DNA from: JBFMEX01 sp040752215
Lineage (GTDB): Bacteria > Pseudomonadota > Alphaproteobacteria > Rhizobiales > Hyphomicrobiaceae
Direction of reading: 5' to 3'
Assembly: GCA_040752215.1 (NCBI GenBank)
Contig: JBFMEX010000100.1
Location: 1 to 27,935, forward strand
Length of the DNA: 27,935 nucleotides
In this document: positions 6,955 through 14,039 of the stretch, one piece after another
How positions within the stretch are numbered: the stretch's first letter is position 1
Layout of the letters: each line of letters starts with the position of its first letter
Notes under the pieces: generated by a model
What the model was told of the DNA's origin: nothing
Seen by the model: only the letters and a program-made list of their open reading frames with translations
The model's database searches: none
Made by a program: the position numbers and the translations under genes

Positions 6955-6981
6955 AAAGAGAAAGGGGGGCGCGAGCCCCCC
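6955..6981 (-). terminator. Terminator of ctrA
   Basis: A 7-bp stem GGGGGGC / GCCCCCC with a GCGA loop (6964-6981) is followed, reading the minus strand, by TTTCTCTTT. It lies 45 nt past the ctrA stop. The convergent membrane-protein gene also ends here, but its side lacks the T-tract. Confidence 0.8.
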
Positions 6982-7026
6982 AAGTCTTGCGGATTCTTGT
7001 CGATCGGGGCCGTCGGCGCCGCGGGC

Positions 7027-7722
7027 TCAGGCGGCCGCCGTCTCGTCGTTCGGATCGCGCAGTACGTAGCCGCGACCCCAAACCGTCTCGATGTAATGCT
7101 GACCGCCGGTCGCGGCTTGCAGCTTTTTCCTGAGCTTGCAGATGAAGACGTCGATGATCTTCAGCTCCGGCTCGTCCATGCCGCCGTAGAGGTGATTGAG
7201 GAACATCTCCTTGGTGAGCGTAGTGCCCTTCCTGAGCGAGAGCAGCTCGAGCATCTGGTATTCCTTGCCGGTCAGATGCACGCGTTGCCCATTCACCTCG
7301 ACGGTCTTGGTGTCGAGGTTGACACGCAGGTCGCCGGTCTCGATGACCGACTGCGCGTGCCCCTTCGAGCGGCGCACGATCGCGTGGATGCGCGCGACGA
7401 GCTCGTCCTTGTGGAACGGCTTGGTCAGGTAGTCGTCGGCGCCGAAGCCGAGACCGCGCACCTTGTCCTCGATGCCGGCGAGACCGGACAGGATCAGGAT
7501 CGGCGTCTGCACCTTGGAGACGCGCAGCGTCTTCAATACCTCGTAGCCCGACATGTCGGGCAAGTTGAGGTCCAGCAGAATGATGTCGTAGTCGTAGAGC
7601 TTGCCGAGATCGACCCCTTCCTCGCCAAGATCCGTCGTGTAGACGTTGAAGCCTTCGGACTGAAGCATCAGCTCGATGCTTTGCGCGGTAGCGCTATCGT
7701 CCTCGATCAGTAGAACCCGCAT
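7027..7722 (-). CDS. ctrA: Cell-cycle response regulator CtrA
   Basis: This 231-residue OmpR-family regulator is the master cell-cycle transcription factor of Alphaproteobacteria, controlling division, flagellar and methylation genes. The receiver domain (1-120) has the acidic pair E7-D8-D9, phospho-acceptor D51 (LLDLNLPDMSGYE) and K104-region TKPFHKDEL. The winged-helix domain (about 125-225) contains LTGKEYQMLELLSLRKG and ETVWGRGYVLRDP. The last residues are ETAAA; in Caulobacter a C-terminal Ala-Ala is needed for ClpXP removal, so the degron appears kept. GAGGAA lies 7 nt before the ATG. A 7-bp hairpin (7739-7755) sits just upstream of it in the leader. CtrA-like boxes upstream suggest autoregulation. 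Confidence 0.97.
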   Translation of the reverse strand: MRVLLIEDDSATAQSIELMLQSEGFNVYTTDLGEEGVDLGKLYDYDIILLDLNLPDMSGYEVLKTLRVSKVQTPILILSGLAGIEDKVRGLGFGADDYLTKPFHKDELVARIHAIVRRSKGHAQSVIETGDLRVNLDTKTVEVNGQRVHLTGKEYQMLELLSLRKGTTLTKEMFLNHLYGGMDEPELKIIDVFICKLRKKLQAATGGQHYIETVWGRGYVLRDPNDETAAA

Positions 7723-7796
7723 GCTCGTTCCTCTTTTCCCTGGCGGCCCGCCAGGATGTCTGCCCCGATCCTCGAGAGAACGCGACCCACCTGAAG

Positions 7797-7845
7797 CTAA
7801 GTCATCATTAGGAATTTAGCCGCCGAGAAGTTAACAAACCCTAAT
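7797..7845. promoter_or_regulatory. CtrA-box-like half-site pairs upstream of ctrA
   Basis: CTAA-N7-TTAG (7797-7811) and TTAA-N7-TAAT (7831-7845) lie 75-125 nt upstream of the ctrA start, in an AT-rich patch. The CtrA consensus is TTAA-N7-TTAA. CtrA autoregulation is established in Caulobacter, so position and spacing fit, though each box has mismatches. Confidence 0.45.
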
Positions 7846-8162
7846 CCAGCTCGGCTCGACTGTCATTTTTTTGATCCATCACGGTCGTCTCCTTCACGCT
7901 TCCTACAGATACTTGCGGACACACGCCGGCCCTGCCGCCGGCGAGACGCCGTCAGACCAGCACACGGAATGTCTTGGGACCCCCGCCCCGCGCCTCGGCG
8001 ACGCCGCACCCGACCCGCCGGCACCCACCACCGGCTCGACGCAGCGCCGCCAAACGTGACACGAATCAACAGGTAACAGAATTCGCGCCCTTGCCCTAGG
8101 TCCGAAGCGGGCAAAATCTCGGCCCGATTCGCGATCCTGCGAGACGAGACTAAACCCGTTGC

Positions 8163-8177
8163 TTTACCGCAACTTAA
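8163..8177. promoter_or_regulatory. CtrA-box-like site in the ctrA-fliJ spacer
   Basis: TTTA-N7-TTAA differs from the CtrA consensus by one base. It lies 179 nt upstream of fliJ and 440 nt upstream of ctrA in the divergent spacer 7723-8355. GANTC methylation sites occur nearby (GAATC around 8065-8069 and GATTC around 8126-8130); CcrM methylation of such sites influences ctrA transcription in Caulobacter. No gene is visible in 7723-8355. Confidence 0.4.
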
Positions 8178-8355
8178 GAGGGATATGCCACACTGCGGCC
8201 AGTTGACGGGGAGCCCTTCGTCGGCTTGACCTCGTAGCGGGCACAACGCAGATTGGCGCCTCGTGCGGGGAGTTTCGGTGCGGCTGCCATGTTGCATGGC
8301 ACGGTTCTTGTTTGTCCAGCCGCGTCCAGTTCGAGTGTGTCAGGGGTATCGAACG

Positions 8356-8730
8356 ATGAAGTCTCCCGAAACGGCTCAGCGCGTGAAGCGCTTCGACGTC
8401 GACGAGAAGGCCCGCAAGGTTACCGATCTCGAGCACATGATCCGCGATTTCGAGACCATGGCCAGCGACCTCGACCGCCAGATTCAGGCCGAGGAGGAGC
8501 AGACCGGCATCAAGGACAAGGCCCATTTCGCCTACTCGACATTCGCCAAGTCAGCCTCCCAGCGCCGTGACAACCTGCGCGCCTCGGTCGCCGAGCTGCG
8601 CACGAGGCTCGAGTCCGCGGTCCGCGAGCTCGAGGAAGCCAACGAGCAAATGACGCGCAGCGCCGTCGCCGACAGCCGGCCGGGACGGCCCCATCGGCGC
8701 AACGAGCGGCGCGCCGCCCTGAGCGCCTGA
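8356..8730 (+). CDS. fliJ: Flagellar export protein FliJ (rhizobial type)
   Basis: This 124-residue protein is a long coiled coil: RVKRFDVDEKARKV, LEHMIRDFETMASDLDRQI, then a loop with GIKDKAHFAYSTFAKSASQRRDNL and a second helix to about residue 105. This matches the antiparallel coiled coil of the short FliJ proteins annotated near ctrA in Bradyrhizobium-like genomes. FliJ is the stalk/chaperone of the flagellar type III export ATPase FliI. The start at ATG 8356 follows from the conserved MKS beginning. The last 25 residues (SRPGRPHRRNERRAA) are Arg-rich and unlike the usual acidic end. fliI is not in the window, so the usual partner gene is elsewhere. Confidence 0.7.
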   Translation: MKSPETAQRVKRFDVDEKARKVTDLEHMIRDFETMASDLDRQIQAEEEQTGIKDKAHFAYSTFAKSASQRRDNLRASVAELRTRLESAVRELEEANEQMTRSAVADSRPGRPHRRNERRAALSA

Positions 8731-8891
8731 TCGGCTCGCCGCTCTGCTCCGCTCCGCTGCCGGATCGGTCGTCGACTGCGTCCGGCGCGCACTTGTGTCC
8801 CGCCGCCCTGCATGCCATCGAGTGGGCCAGGGCCCGCGCACGAATCATTCCCTGTCCCTTTCCGGGCCCCGAGCGAGCCGATCGTCTGGGC

Positions 8892-9506
8892 ATGTCCCGT
8901 TTTGGCTTTGAAATGCGTCTTGCCGACGCACCGCGCGCGACGGCGCGGCTTGCGCCCGTTGTGCTCGCCGCCGCGGCGATCGCCGCCTGCAGCAACAGCC
9001 TCGAGACAGCCTCGCTCGCCAAGTTGCAGGTGCCCGAGCTGCCGAAGATCGAGCTGCCCGAGGCCACCCCACCCGTCGTCGGCACGCCGACCGAGGTCTA
9101 CACGCGCATCGCCCGTGGGGCGCTGTCCTGCTGGTTCGGCGCCAATGGCCCGCTCAAGGCCACCCACATTTTCCACGCCGAGGCCGAGCCGCCCCACAAG
9201 GGCGGCCGAGCGCAGATCGTCATCCACGAGAAGGATCTGACGGCGCCCAGCCCGCGCGGCCTCAAGGCTTATCGAGTCCAGATCGCACCCGACGGCGAGC
9301 GGACGACGATTGCGGTCGAGAACCTGAAGCTGGCGAAGCCGCTCGGCGACGCCATGGAGCAGGACGTGCGGCGATGGGGGGTCGGCGAGATCGGCTGTCG
9401 GGAGGCCGCGCCGGCCTGGACGGCCGCTGCGCCCGCGCCCACGGCCGGCCCGGCGGGTGGCCCGCATGCGGGACCACCCGAAGCGAGCGGATCGGCGCGC
9501 CGCTGA
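8892..9506 (+). CDS. Lipoprotein of unknown function
   Basis: The protein (204 residues from ATG 8892; ATG 8913 is an alternative) has an Arg-containing N-terminus and the hydrophobic stretch LAPVVLAAAAIAAC, with lipobox I-A-A-C. This predicts lipidation on that Cys and anchoring in the inner or outer membrane. After a Pro/Glu-rich linker (LPKIELPEATPPVV) comes a compact domain, about residues 65-180 (TEVYTRIARGALSCWFG, HIFHAEAEPPHKGGRAQIVIHEKD), ending with a Pro/Ala/Gly-rich tail. Similar lipoproteins next to ctrA/sciP are found in related genomes, but I know no function. It converges with sciP 16 nt away. Confidence 0.7.
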   Translation: MSRFGFEMRLADAPRATARLAPVVLAAAAIAACSNSLETASLAKLQVPELPKIELPEATPPVVGTPTEVYTRIARGALSCWFGANGPLKATHIFHAEAEPPHKGGRAQIVIHEKDLTAPSPRGLKAYRVQIAPDGERTTIAVENLKLAKPLGDAMEQDVRRWGVGEIGCREAAPAWTAAAPAPTAGPAGGPHAGPPEASGSARR

Positions 9507-9522
9507 CGGCGCCGCCCTGGGC

Positions 9523-9801
9523 TCAGTCGCGATAATCCTGGATGCGCGTTGCCCGCAGCCCCGGGAGGCCATGCTTGTCGATGGAGCGCTGCCAGGACAG
9601 GAACTCGTCCACGGTCAGCTTGTAGCGCTCGCACGCCTCCTCGATGCTGATCAGTCCGCCCCTGACCGCGGCCACGACCTCGGCCTTGCGACGGATCACC
9701 CAGCGTTTGGTATCTTTGGGGGGGAGATCGGCAATCGTCAGTGGGCTCCCATCGGGCCCAATGACGTACCGCACCCGCCCTCTCATGCTCTTGTCGGTCA
9801 T
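9523..9801 (-). CDS. sciP: CtrA inhibitory protein SciP (DUF1153)
   Basis: This 92-residue helix-turn-helix protein has the conserved DUF1153 core: RVRYVIGPDGSPLTIADLPP, then RWVIRRKAEVVAAVRGGLISIEEACERY (HTH) and LTVDEFLSWQRSIDKHG. In Caulobacter SciP binds CtrA and DNA at CtrA-activated promoters and blocks transcription in G1, forming a delayed negative loop. Length and sequence are fully typical. The start at 9801 fits the family. A CtrA-box-like site 51-65 nt upstream indicates that CtrA drives sciP here as in Caulobacter. Confidence 0.95.
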   Translation of the reverse strand: MTDKSMRGRVRYVIGPDGSPLTIADLPPKDTKRWVIRRKAEVVAAVRGGLISIEEACERYKLTVDEFLSWQRSIDKHGLPGLRATRIQDYRD

Positions 9802-9851
9802 TTTACTCGATACACTCTGCCTGACCAGATGTTCTTGATAAACCAGCTGGC

Positions 9852-9917
9852 TTAAGGTTGACCTAAGTGACTGGGTAAACTTAGCATGAAGCCATGTTCA
9901 GCTTAAGATTGCTCCAA
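9852..9917. promoter_or_regulatory. CtrA-box-like sites upstream of sciP
   Basis: TTAA-N7-CTAA (9852-9866) is one base from the CtrA consensus and sits where a -35 would be expected for sciP. A second, weaker TTAA-N7-CCAA (9903-9917) follows, with a further TTAA at 9920-9923. The 9802-10183 spacer also carries TTGACA at 9947-9952 facing mnmA, but no good -10 follows it. No gene is seen in the spacer. Confidence 0.55.
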
Positions 9918-10183
9918 GTTTAACCTTTATTCGACTTCCGTTCGACTTGACAATTGCTTCAAAACGGGACGCGCGCCGTCAAAGCGAGACAAAATCGCCT
10001 CGTGGCCCGTTAAGGCTCCATCACGGTTGCCCCATCTCGCTCCAGACAGTATCTGTGGCGGCGCGACAGTGTGCGGCCGGGCGCCGCCCCGAGCAGGGCC
10101 CGGCATCGTGCGTGCCTGCCGTCCGAAGCTGGACGGGCCCCGGGGCGGCCGACGCCACCACTGCCCCATTACGGATCCGCGAA

Positions 10184-11434
10184 GTGACGCGCAACGCCTC
10201 GAGCGCAGTATCGGACAAGCCGGCCACCGTGCCACGCCGCGTCGTCGTCGCCATGTCGGGTGGCGTCGATTCCTCGGTCGTCGCCGCCCTGCTCAAGGCG
10301 GCCGGCCACGATGTCGTCGGAATTACATTGCAGTTGTACGACAACGGGGAGGCGACGGGCCGGGCCGGGAGCTGCTGCGCGGGCCAGGATATTCACGATG
10401 CGCGTCGCGTGGCAGAGAAGCTTGCCATCCCCCACTATGTGCTCGACTACGAGACGCGGTTCGCCGAGACGGTGATGGACCAGTTCGCCGAAAGCTACGT
10501 CGCCGGGGAGACGCCCATTCCCTGTGTGACCTGTAACAGCGACATCAAGTTCGGCGACCTCTTGGCCACCGCACGCGAGCTCGACGCCGACGTGCTGGCG
10601 ACCGGCCATTACATCGCGCTTCGGCAGGGGCCGGCGGGGCCCGAGTTGTACCGGGCCGCCGATTCCAGCCGCGACCAGAGCTATTTCCTGTTCGCCACCA
10701 CCCGCGAGCAGCTCACCCACTTGTGGTTCCCGTTGGGCGACATGACCAAGGAGGAGGTGCGCGGGCTCGCGCGCCGGCTCGAGCTCCCGGTCGCCGACAA
10801 GGCCGACAGCCAGGACATCTGCTTCGTGCCTTCGGGCCGCTACACCGAGGTGATCGAGAAGCTGAAGCCGGGCGCCCTGCAGGCGGGCGACATCGTCCAC
10901 GTCGACGGCCGCCTGCTCGGCCGCCACGCCGGAATCATCAACTACACGATCGGCCAGCGCCGCGGGCTCGGCATCGCCGGCACCGAGCCGCTGTTCGTGG
11001 TCGCCCTCGACGCCGAGCGCCAGCGCGTGGTGGTGGGACCACGTGGCGCCTTGCGCACGGAAGGCGTCGATCTTAGAAACGTCAATTGGCTCGGCGACGA
11101 GCCGTTCGACCAGGTCGCCGCGGACGGCTTGCCGATCCACGCGCGCCTGAGGTCGACCCAGCCGCCCCAGCCTGCGACGCTTTACGCAGGCTCGGACGGC
11201 AGGGCTCATGTCGTCCTGCACGGGGGGATCGAAGGGATCGCCGCGGGTCAGGCCTGTGTGTTCTACGCCGACGACAGCGCGGGCGCCCGCGTTCTCGGCG
11301 GCGGCATCGTGTCGGGTGCCTTGCGAGCGGGCGCGCGTCCCGCGCCGGGCAAGGTGCGAATGGATACGGCCGGTTCCGGCCGGGCCTCGCCGGACACGGC
11401 GGGCGGTCGAGAGAGGAGCAAGTACCGAGCATGA
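10184..11434 (+). CDS. mnmA: tRNA-specific 2-thiouridylase MnmA
   Basis: MnmA adds sulfur to U34 of tRNA-Lys, -Glu and -Gln. The PP-loop SGGVDSS is at residues 25-31 from the chosen start. Catalytic C114 lies in PIPCVTCNSDIKF and the persulfide-carrying C213 in DSQDICFVPSG, matching E. coli C102 and C199. NYTIGQRRGLG and the C-terminal beta-barrel (LRSTQPPQPATLY, GIAAGQACVFY) are present. The GTG at 10184 gives 416 residues, a normal length plus a 20-residue lead; no ATG fits and the ribosome site is weak, so the start is uncertain. A poorly conserved 45-residue Gly/Ala/Arg tail follows the barrel. The stop overlaps the pmtA start by 4 nt. Confidence 0.95.
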   Translation: MTRNASSAVSDKPATVPRRVVVAMSGGVDSSVVAALLKAAGHDVVGITLQLYDNGEATGRAGSCCAGQDIHDARRVAEKLAIPHYVLDYETRFAETVMDQFAESYVAGETPIPCVTCNSDIKFGDLLATARELDADVLATGHYIALRQGPAGPELYRAADSSRDQSYFLFATTREQLTHLWFPLGDMTKEEVRGLARRLELPVADKADSQDICFVPSGRYTEVIEKLKPGALQAGDIVHVDGRLLGRHAGIINYTIGQRRGLGIAGTEPLFVVALDAERQRVVVGPRGALRTEGVDLRNVNWLGDEPFDQVAADGLPIHARLRSTQPPQPATLYAGSDGRAHVVLHGGIEGIAAGQACVFYADDSAGARVLGGGIVSGALRAGARPAPGKVRMDTAGSGRASPDTAGGRERSKYRA

Positions 11435-12162
11435 CCACCAACCTGCGTTCGGCTGAGCGGCAGCGCCGGAGCTTCATCGAGCGAGCGGGCGGCCGCATCG
11501 TCGGCATCGGCCGCATCGACGAGGACGTCGTCAAGAGCGCATACCGCCGGTGGGCTCCCGTCTATGACCACACGTTCGGTCGCGTCGCCGCCGAGGGCCG
11601 CAAGCACGCCGTCGAGCTGATCAACCGCCGCCAGGGCCGCGTGCTGGAGGTCGGCGTCGGCACCGGCCTGTCGCTGCCCGCCTATGCCCGCCACCTGGAC
11701 ATCGTCGGCATCGACCTGTCGCCGGAGATGCTGGAGAAGGCGCACGAGCGAGTCGACGAGGAGGGCCTGACCCACGTCACCGGCCTCCATGAGATGGACG
11801 CCGGCAACCTGCAGTTCCCCGACAACTCATTCGATACCGTCGTCGCCATGTACGTGATGACCGTGGTGCCGGACCCCGAGATCGTCATGCGCGAGCTCGC
11901 CCGCGTCGCCAAGCCGGGCGGCGAGGTCATGCTGGTCAACCACTTCAGCCAGGAGGAAGGCGTCCGCGGCTGGGTCGAGCGGCGCATGGCCCCGTTCGCC
12001 GACCGGCTCGGCTGGCGTCCCGTGTTCGACGTCGGTCGCGTCATGGGCTGCGAGGACCTCCGCCTCGTCGAGCAGCGCTCGCTGCGCCCGCTCGGCCTCT
12101 TCACCCTGATGCGATTCACCAAGAGCCTCGACGCCGCCAAGCGCCAGGTCGCGGCGGAGTGA
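11431..12162 (+). CDS. pmtA: SAM-dependent methyltransferase, PmtA-like phosphatidylethanolamine N-methyltransferase
   Basis: This 243-residue class I methyltransferase has motif I at VLEVGVGTGLS (71-81), the acidic SAM-ribose residue in VGIDLSPEMLEKA, and NSFDTVVAMYVMTVVPDPE (motif II region). The opening VKSAYRRWAPVYDHTFG is typical of Rhodobacter/Bradyrhizobium PmtA enzymes, which methylate phosphatidylethanolamine to phosphatidylcholine at the inner membrane. Related UbiE-like enzymes share the core, so the substrate is inferred. The ATG overlaps the mnmA stop (ATGA) and is preceded by GAGAGGAG, so the two genes are translationally coupled. A GC-rich hairpin follows the stop. Confidence 0.8.
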   Translation: MTTNLRSAERQRRSFIERAGGRIVGIGRIDEDVVKSAYRRWAPVYDHTFGRVAAEGRKHAVELINRRQGRVLEVGVGTGLSLPAYARHLDIVGIDLSPEMLEKAHERVDEEGLTHVTGLHEMDAGNLQFPDNSFDTVVAMYVMTVVPDPEIVMRELARVAKPGGEVMLVNHFSQEEGVRGWVERRMAPFADRLGWRPVFDVGRVMGCEDLRLVEQRSLRPLGLFTLMRFTKSLDAAKRQVAAE

Positions 12163-12176
12163 GGACACGTTGCCGG

Positions 12177-12197
12177 CCGCGCCGCTCGCCGGCGCGG
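12177..12197 (+). terminator. Terminator-like hairpin after pmtA
   Basis: The stem CCGCGCCG / CGGCGCGG (8 bp) has a 5-nt loop and starts 14 nt after the pmtA stop. There is no T-run, so it may only be part of a terminator or may protect the 3' end. Confidence 0.4.
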
Positions 12198-12251
12198 TGT
12201 CGGCTCGCCGATGGCTAGGCCCCGGACCGGCGCGCGCCTCGATCCCGCGCC

Positions 12252-12281
12252 TTGACAGCGCGCGCGGGGCGTCCTTATAGA
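12252..12281 (+). promoter_or_regulatory. Promoter of tRNA-Met
   Basis: TTGACA (12252-12257), 17 nt, TTATAG (12275-12280; overlapping TATAGA): a near-consensus housekeeping promoter placing the start a few bases before the mature tRNA end at 12293. Confidence 0.85.
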
Positions 12282-12292
12282 CGAGCGGAATT

Positions 12293-12369
12293 GGCGGGAT
12301 AGCTCAGCTGGTTAGAGCGGCGGAATCATAATCCGTAGGTCCCCGGTTCAAGTCCGGGTCCCGCTACCA
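12293..12369 (+). tRNA. tRNA-Met (CAU), elongator type
   Basis: The 77-nt cloverleaf includes an encoded CCA. The acceptor stem GGCGGGA pairs with TCCCGCT (one G-U at the end), the D-arm is GCTC...GAGC, the anticodon stem GCGGA pairs with TCCGT around the loop ATCATAA with anticodon CAT, and the T-arm is CCCGG-TTCAAGT-CCGGG. The paired first base distinguishes it from initiator tRNA. A C34-lysidine tRNA-Ile also reads CAT, but the body matches alphaproteobacterial elongator tRNA-Met better. Confidence 0.93.
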
Positions 12370-12393
12370 TTGTTCCCGTCGCGAAGCGCGAGC

Positions 12394-13494
12394 TCACCCA
12401 AACCGCACGGCATACACCGGCGGCAGGGTGTGCGTGACCTCGCGCCAGCTCTCGCCCTGGTCCTCGCTGACCCAAAGTCCGCCGGTGGTCGAGCCGAAAG
12501 CGAGCCGCTCGCCCTTCGCGTCCAGCGCCAGCGCGTGCCGGTAGACGACGTCGTAGGCGTGCGACTGCGGCAACCCGCGGCTCAAAATCTCGAAGCTCCT
12601 GCCGCCGTCGCGCGTGCGCGTGACCACCAGCTTGCCATCACGCGGGATACGCTTCTCGTCCTTGATCTCCGGCACGAACCAGGCGGTATCGGGATCGCTC
12701 GGATGCACCACCACCGGAAATCCGAACACCGACGGCTCGACGTTTGTGATCTCGGTGAAATTTCGCCCCTCGTCGGAGGAGACGAAGATGCCGTTGTGAT
12801 GCTGCACCCACATGCGCTGCGTCGCCGCCGGGCACTGCACCAGGCAATGCACATCCTGGGCGATCGGATCGTGCGTCAGCTCCGGCGGCACATGGTCGGC
12901 GCGCATCCCCTCTCCGCGCTGCACCCAGCTCTCGCCGCCATCCTCCGTCAGCCAGATGCCGCCGGTCGAGACCGCGATGAAGACCCGCCGGGAATTGTTC
13001 GGATCGACGATGATCGAATGAATGCCCGGCAGGTCGGCACCCCCGCCCATCCACTGCTTGCGCTTGGGATGATCCCACAATGCGCGCGCCATCTGCCAGC
13101 TCGCGCCGTGGTCGGCCGAGCGGAACAGCCCGCCCGGCAACGTGCCGCACCACACGACCCCCGGCTCGTCGGCGCCGCCCGCTGCCAGCGCCCAGATCCG
13201 CGCCGTGCTCCAGGCGAGCGGGCGGCCCCACATGTCATGCTCCTCGTAGCCCTCGGGCTTCTCCGGGTATTGCGGCGCGGCGATCTCCTCCCACCCGTCC
13301 CCGCTCGAGCGATGCAGCTTGACGCCGAAGTGGCCGTGATCGAGCGCTGCGTAGCGCACCCCGTCGCGCGGATCGGTCAAGGTGAGCGAGACGTTGTCGC
13401 CGAGGAAGTCGACGCGGTCGATCTCCCAGCCCGCCGCCGTGCGCGCAACCGTGAACAGCCCCTTGCGGGTCGAGACGAGCAGCGTATCACTCAT
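12394..13494 (-). CDS. BNR/sialidase-like beta-propeller protein
   Basis: This 366-residue protein has no signal peptide and contains repeated BNR (Asp-box) motifs, S-x-D-x-G-x-x-W: SADHGASW, TEDGGESW, SSDEGRNF, TRDGGRSF and SEDQGESW. These mark a six- or seven-bladed propeller of the sialidase/VPS10/photosystem-assembly (Ycf48) type. It is usually annotated as exo-alpha-sialidase, but a cytoplasmic location and the lack of obvious catalytic Arg-triad context argue against sugar cleavage. It opens SDTLLVSTRKGLF, the usual start of this subfamily. The gene begins 5 nt after a MoaD/ThiS-like gene, a pairing I believe recurs in other bacteria, so it probably acts with that sulfur carrier. Function is unknown. 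Confidence 0.85.
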   Translation of the reverse strand: MSDTLLVSTRKGLFTVARTAAGWEIDRVDFLGDNVSLTLTDPRDGVRYAALDHGHFGVKLHRSSGDGWEEIAAPQYPEKPEGYEEHDMWGRPLAWSTARIWALAAGGADEPGVVWCGTLPGGLFRSADHGASWQMARALWDHPKRKQWMGGGADLPGIHSIIVDPNNSRRVFIAVSTGGIWLTEDGGESWVQRGEGMRADHVPPELTHDPIAQDVHCLVQCPAATQRMWVQHHNGIFVSSDEGRNFTEITNVEPSVFGFPVVVHPSDPDTAWFVPEIKDEKRIPRDGKLVVTRTRDGGRSFEILSRGLPQSHAYDVVYRHALALDAKGERLAFGSTTGGLWVSEDQGESWREVTHTLPPVYAVRFG

Positions 13495-13499
13495 GGGGA

Positions 13500-13769
13500 T
13501 CAGCCTCCTGACAGCGCCTGGAACACGTAGACGCGGCTCTCCGCGCCGACGGGATCGCTGAGCCCCGTCCGGTCGGCGATCGCCTTGCCGTCGACGAACA
13601 CGATCATGTGCTTGCGCAGCGCCGACTGGTCGTCGAGCACGTAGTGGCGCGCGCGCGGGTTGCCCGCAAAGACCTGCTCCAGCACCTCGCGCACGGTAGC
13701 CCCCTCCGCCTCGGTCTCGGGGCATGGCACGTGCCGCTGGATGTTCTCGGTGAAAGCGACCTTCGCCAA
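13500..13769 (-). CDS. MoaD/ThiS-family ubiquitin-like sulfur carrier
   Basis: This 89-residue beta-grasp protein has the conserved GATVREVLEQVF helix, the HYVLDDQSALRKHMIVFVDG centre and the C-terminal end ALSGG, whose last two glycines are where E1-like enzymes adenylate and load sulfur. It starts at a TTG (the MAKVAFTENIQRHV register fits the family) with GAGG about 9 nt upstream. No MoeB/ThiF activator and no MoaE are in the window, so a standard molybdopterin or thiamine role is not supported. It lies in the same orientation as, and 5 nt before, the BNR protein, and 270 nt after a rhodanese gene, a possible sulfur donor. Confidence 0.88.
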   Translation of the reverse strand: MAKVAFTENIQRHVPCPETEAEGATVREVLEQVFAGNPRARHYVLDDQSALRKHMIVFVDGKAIADRTGLSDPVGAESRVYVFQALSGG

Positions 13770-13869
13770 GAGGCCCTCGCGTGATCGAACGGCGCCGAAG
13801 CTTCACGGGTCCACATGGCAAGCTCACGGTGGGGACGCAAGCCCCGGCACCGGAGCTTAGTGTCGTTCA

Positions 13870-13921
13870 GATCGCAAAATTCGTCCCATTGTGCAGCGGG
13901 CAGCGAACGAATTTCGCGATC
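13870..13921. repeat. 15-bp inverted repeat upstream of the MoaD-like gene
   Basis: The left arm GATCGCAAAATTCGT (13870-13884) matches the complement of the right arm (13907-13921) at 14 of 15 positions, with a 22-nt spacer. It lies about 100 nt before the MoaD-like start in the 13770-14039 spacer and could be an operator, or the end signal of the rhodanese transcript. The plus strand to its right (about 13922-14055) reads as a plausible peptide fragment (AGKPIEVRGLAAGTLTVKG), perhaps a gene remnant, but I cannot support a gene. Confidence 0.6.
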
Positions 13922-14039
13922 ACGACACGAGCCGGCAAGCCGATCGAGGTGCGCGGGCTCGCCGCCGGCACGCTGACCGTCAAGGGGCTGCGGCTCAACG
14001 ACGGCCCGAGCCGGCCGCCGGTCGAGGTGATGGCGGCAC

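Noticed and set aside
10184..10260. Upstream frame extension of mnmA to 9947
   Set aside because: The extra 79 codons cross the sciP control region and have no similarity to MnmA, whose conserved part begins near residue 18 of the chosen start.
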